From positions 3,990,571 through 4,054,570 of the forward strand of contig OX421975.1 of the NCBI GenBank assembly GCA_949128135.1: 64,000 nucleotides of DNA. Reading direction: 5' to 3'. The DNA comes from Parasteatoda lunata. Lineage: Eukaryota > Arthropoda > Arachnida > Araneae > Theridiidae. The notes below the pieces were generated by a model. The model ran no database searches and had not been told where the DNA came from. It saw only the letters and a list, made by a program, of their open reading frames with translations. Position 1 is the stretch's first letter. Every line of letters begins with the position of its first letter. The position numbers were made by a program, and so were the translations under genes. Shown here one piece after another: positions 61,291-64,000 of this stretch.

Positions 61291-62330
61291 ATCCCCCTGT
61301 ACCGCAGGAACTGGTATTGAACATTGAGAGAGTAGATATGGGTCCTGTGACAATTGCAGATATTAGTAAAGCTATGAGCAGCAATGAAACTCTGAGGAAA
61401 GTTTCAAAATTAGTGTTAGAGGGATGGCCAGATAACTTAGATTCTAGTAGTCCAGATTATAAATAGATGTTGCCTTATTTTAGGAAGCGTTTTGAACTCT
61501 CTGTCGAGGGTAATGTTCTGCTATGGGGTAATAGGGTGGTTGTCCCTGACATTTTACATAGTAGTATCTTGCAAGAACTGCATAGTACACATCAGGGAAT
61601 CTCAGGCATGAAGAGCATTGCTCGTTCACTCCTCTGGTGGCCCAATTTAGATATAGACATTGAGAATATAGTCAAAAATTGCAATAGCTGCATTCAGAAT
61701 TCTAATTCTCCTGCTAAAAGTTTACAACCTTTGCCCTCAGCTAATCGTGTTTGGTCCAGAATACACATAGATTATTTAGGCCCTTTTGAAAATCATATGA
61801 TCTTAATTGTTCAAGATGCATATTCTAAATGGATTGAGGCAATAGCGGTGAAAAAAGCTAGCTCTAAAGTAACATTAGAGAAATTATACGAGATATTTTC
61901 TAGGTTTGGATTCCCTGAATGTATCGTTAGTGACAATGGGTCAGTGTTTCGATCATATGAGTTTGAAGATTTCACTAAACATAATGGTATAAGACATTTG
62001 TTTTCTGCTCCTTTTCACCCTTCCTCAAATAGTCAGGCAGAAAGAGCAGTTCAGTTTATTAAGCACCGATTACGTAAGGTAGTAGGGGATTCTATGAGTG
62101 TCAGGTTGTTCTAATTCTAATGAAAAGAATTCATTAGAATTCAAGAATTCTAATGAATTTTAGACGAACACCACTGGCGTTACATGGTGTTTCACCAGCA
62201 GAGATTTTGTTAGGTAGACAGATTCGCTGCCGTCTAGATTTAGTGCATTCATATTCTCCTAAATCAAATATTTTAGCCGGTAGAAGGGTGGTGAGGGTGT
62301 ATATTTTCGTAATTATGGGCTAGGAGAGAG
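61291..62330 (+). pseudogene. Integrase of the canonical gypsy element
   Basis: The frame 61467-62114 has the HHCC domain (LHSTHQG near 61577 and CNSC near 61680) and the DDE core: His-Ile-Asp-Tyr-Leu-Gly near 61770, Val-Ser-Asp-Asn-Gly near 61930, and Gln-Ala-Glu-Arg near 62037. A stop (TAG at about 61464) separates it from its upstream linker. After 62114 a small AT-rich palindromic insertion (TTCTAATGAA / TTCATTAGAA) breaks the frame, and the C-terminal part (TPLALHGVSPAEILLGRQ) continues in another frame to about 62330. Confidence 0.85.
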
Positions 62331-62543
62331 ATGGGTACAATAGAGAGGAAATAAAATGTATCGAAAGGCTCAAACGCTGAGAGGCATTTAGACCAGCTCG
62401 TGTTGTGCTGATCAAGGGCAGCTGTTGTTATGCCAGATGAAATCCAACCCCTGACTGAAATGGAAAATATTTTTGGTTCAATCCCGTCCTACCAGACTGA
62501 GAAAAATGCCTAAGGACTATTGCCTTAAAGTGGGGAAGGAGGT

Positions 62544-62592
62544 GACTTCAACTACGAGCAAACGACTGTTCAGGTTCGTTGTTGTGTTTTTA
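62544..62592 (+). repeat. Truncated 3' LTR of the canonical gypsy element
   Basis: Directly after the polypurine tract, the string starting TGACTTCAACTACGAGC matches the 5' LTR for about 49 bp, with gaps of about 16 and 9 bp. The match ends at about 62592, where the copia LTR begins. Confidence 0.8.
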
Positions 62593-62750
62593 AAGACCCA
62601 ATAATTTAAGCATGAAGGTCACAAAAAAATAAATCAACATACCTGGGTAAAGGCTGAAACTAGACTAATATTTTATTATAAAAAAGAGGTTATATTGAAG
62701 ACAACACTGCTGCCATCTATGTACAACAATGTAAACTAACTTTTTCAACA
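62593..62750 (-). repeat. 3' LTR of the copia element
   Basis: Minus strand TGTTGAAAAAGTTAG opens the LTR, directly after the polypurine tract AAAGTGGGAG (62751-62760). The distal limit near 62593 is set by the end of gypsy LTR similarity; I do not see a clean CA end, so it may be out by several bases. Confidence 0.65.
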
Positions 62751-62780
62751 CTCCCACTTTAGTTTACATTTTTGGGAATA

Positions 62781-63470
62781 CTAAAAAAAAAGAAAATCAC
62801 AAATGTGCAAAACAAAAAATAAAGACAAATCATTTTTGGTCCTATTGATTTTTGCACAATGTTCATACTCAGTTCTATTAACAGTTTTTTTTTTTTTTTT
62901 TAAATAGTACGTCACTCCCAATGTTCGAAGCAATCCTTCTCCTTTTGGTGCGTTTTCTTCTTCACTTTGACTATTGTCAGATGCAATTCTCCTCCTTTTA
63001 GGTTCACTATCTTCAGCACTATCTGAAACAATTTTTTCTGTTCTTTGTTGGCCTGTCTTCATCACTCTGACTGTCAACACTTGCACTTGCTCCTTTTCTT
63101 CTTTTAGATTTTGCATTACCACTGTCAAAATCTTCACTTCCACTATCAGAAGCAATTTTCCTCTTTTTAGGCCCACTGTCTTCATCACTTTGACTAATAT
63201 CGCTAACACTTGCTTTCCTTTTTCTTTTAGACTTTTCTTTTTCACTATCAGACTCCTCACTTGATGAAATAGTTGCTTTAGAAACGATTCTGCTCCTTTG
63301 CTTGAATTCTCTATCTTTCTTACGTTTTTCGTCTTTTACCACCTTCTTCTCCTCCTTCATCATCAGTTTCACGGTCATCTCGTGGCGCACGTCTTCTCTC
63401 TCAGAGCCTGAAGCCTTTGCTTCTTTATCTGATTGTGTCTTATTTGAACCACCTTTATTGTTAGATTTAG
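62781..63470 (-). pseudogene. Ser/Asp/Lys-rich nuclear-protein-like fragment inside the copia element (possibly CTR9 C-terminus)
   Basis: Minus-strand frames read alternating acidic-serine and basic clusters: SKATISSSEESDSEKEK, SDISQSDEDSGPKKRK, SKRRKGASAS, and (after a frameshift near 63030) SEPKRRRIASDNSQSEEE. The basic clusters look like nuclear localisation signals. An A17 tract (T17 on the plus strand, 62885-62901) follows, then short sequence up to the polypurine tract. This is not a copia domain. The arrangement 'S-K-A-x-I-S-S-S' before acidic and basic repeats is reminiscent of the C-terminal tail of CTR9, a PAF1 transcription-elongation complex subunit, but low-complexity tails of many nuclear proteins look alike. 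The A-tract suggests an mRNA origin. Confidence 0.45.
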
Positions 63471-63479
63471 GTTAATGGG

Positions 63480-64000
63480 CCCTTTTGATCTTATATATTT
63501 TATTTTAATAACTAAACAATAATTGGCTTCACCTAAATCTTTAATTTCAAATCTTTCACTTTCTTGTTTCTTAACTAAATTTTTAAGCCTAACTGAGTTG
63601 CTAAAAATTAATAAGTCATCTACATAAATAGCTACAATTACAAGTTCTTTACTCTCATTTAGTTTAATATACACACAACAATCAAAAGAACTTTGCCTAA
63701 ATCCCATTTCAATTAAGCCTTCTTCTAATGTCAGATACCAAAGCCCGCCATTTTGCTTTAAGCCACCTAGAGCTTTATTAAGTTTAAGAACTTTCCCAGT
63801 TAAGTTTTGTTCGTAATATTCACTAAACCCATCTGGAATTTTCATGCATATTTCTTCATTTAGTGCCCCTTGAACAAAAGCCATAACAGCATCCATTTGA
63901 TCGATTTTCCAAACATAAATTGCTGCATAAACCAACAAAACTCTTAATGTTGCATAACGAACTACTGGGGAAAACGTTTCTGTATAATCTATTCCTTCGA
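63480..64000 (-). pseudogene. Ty1/copia reverse transcriptase, partial
   Basis: The minus-strand frame is open from the window edge: YTETFSPVVRYATLR, then IDQMDAVMAFVQGAL (first catalytic Asp), KLNKALGGLKQNGGLWY, SSFDCCVY, and VIVAIYVDDLLIFSN with the YVDD site. It stops being RT-like near 63480, before the thumb and RNase H, and runs on without a match to a stop at 63375. The usual Gly-Ile-Lys after the YCLx segment reads VIKIKY. Catalytic residues look sound, but the loss of the C-terminal half should abolish function. Upstream gag and integrase are outside the window. Confidence 0.88.

Larger units (their letters stand above)
58195..62592 (+). mobile_element. Ty3/gypsy retrotransposon with canonical order, decayed and nested
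   Basis: A 5' LTR, primer-binding site, gag with two zinc knuckles, protease, RT, RNase H, integrase, a polypurine tract (GTGGGGAAGGAGG, 62531-62543) and the beginning of a 3' LTR are in the order expected for Ty3/gypsy. A solo LTR of another family splits the RT (60307-60567) and a Ty1/copia element truncates the 3' LTR near 62592. Without the insert the element is about 4.1 kb. Style of gag and the Glu-Leu-Asp-Thr-Gly protease motif recall the mag/K02A2.6-like lineage, a judgement from memory. Confidence 0.88.
62593..64000 (-). mobile_element. Ty1/copia retrotransposon, 3' part, chimeric, minus strand, open at window edge
   Basis: On the minus strand the order is copia RT (64000 to about 63480), a foreign Ser/Asp/Lys-rich stretch (about 63470-62885), a short tail, a polypurine tract AAAGTGGGAG (62760-62751) and a 3' LTR from 62750 (TGTTGAAAAAG) to about 62593. 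The rest of RT and the RNase H of a normal copia element are absent. The 5' half lies beyond the window. Because the LTR ends inside the gypsy 3' LTR, the copia insertion is the later event. Confidence 0.8.

Noticed and set aside
49121..62592. Envelope gene in either gypsy element
   Set aside because: No frame with signal peptide and membrane anchor follows pol in either element, so neither looks like an errantivirus-type element.
62781..63470. Intact host nuclear-protein gene
   Set aside because: Frameshifts, no start, a position within a copia element between RT and LTR, and an A17 tract point to a captured fragment.

Overview
The window is eukaryotic, AT-rich and made almost entirely of repeats. 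I find no intact host gene, no functional tRNA and no prokaryotic-style operon. A tRNA-headed SINE (about 785-1178, minus strand), the style of the gag and pol remnants, and the mariner, hAT, Ty3/gypsy and Ty1/copia relics together suggest an arthropod, most likely a spider of orb-weaver type. That placement rests on recollection of spider repeats and is tentative.

Layout. 1-4063: an (AT)n microsatellite, a possible GIY-YIG (Penelope-like) scrap, the SINE, then AT-rich sequence with an AAT-rich low-complexity patch. 4064-38798: a satellite of about 48 monomers of 569-575 bp in two subfamilies, A (about 573 bp) and B (about 570 bp). Forty-one monomers carry a tRNA-like core with a Pol III A box, a B box 43 bp further on, and a T5/T6 run just downstream. 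Each core is therefore a potential short Pol III transcription unit, although it does not fold into a good cloverleaf. Six blocks of a second, composite satellite (9980-10802, 20298-22175, 25389-27330, 28826-30878, 32375-33434, 35355-36594) interrupt the array. All six start at the same monomer position, and five of six end at the same one, so they are amplified copies of one ancestral junction. 38799-44306: the second satellite alone, first inverted (to 41214) and then direct. It carries two copies of a captured 28S rRNA fragment, one of about 340 bp on the plus strand and one internally deleted on the minus strand.

44307-49120: AT-rich sequence without recognisable genes, holding five copies of a 180-bp tandem repeat (46284-47085). 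49121-54155: a frameshifted Ty3/gypsy-type element in the order gag (with a SCAN-like region and zinc knuckle), protease, integrase, then reverse transcriptase and RNase H. Integrase before RT is the Gmr1-like order and differs from the canonical one. 54145-55156: a dead mariner on the minus strand. 55367-55696: a hAT-type MITE with an 8-bp target duplication. 55846-57172: a decayed coding remnant of unknown family.

58195-62592: a second Ty3/gypsy element with canonical order, 5' LTR, primer-binding site and polypurine tract. Its RT gene is split by a solo LTR (60307-60567) with a 5-bp target duplication. Its 3' LTR is cut off by a Ty1/copia element on the minus strand (62593 to beyond the window). 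That copia element has an intact YVDD reverse transcriptase segment, but a Ser/Asp/Lys-rich stretch ending in an A17 tract sits where the rest of RT and RNase H should be. This looks like a host mRNA fragment joined into the element; the C-terminal tail of the PAF1-complex subunit CTR9 is my best, weak, guess.

The main candidates for something undescribed are the Pol III-competent tRNA-like satellite and its higher-order organisation, the capture and amplification of 28S rDNA by a satellite, the Gmr1-order gypsy element, and the chimeric copia element. No annotated parts act together as a pathway; the window is a record of nested insertion, tandem amplification and decay.
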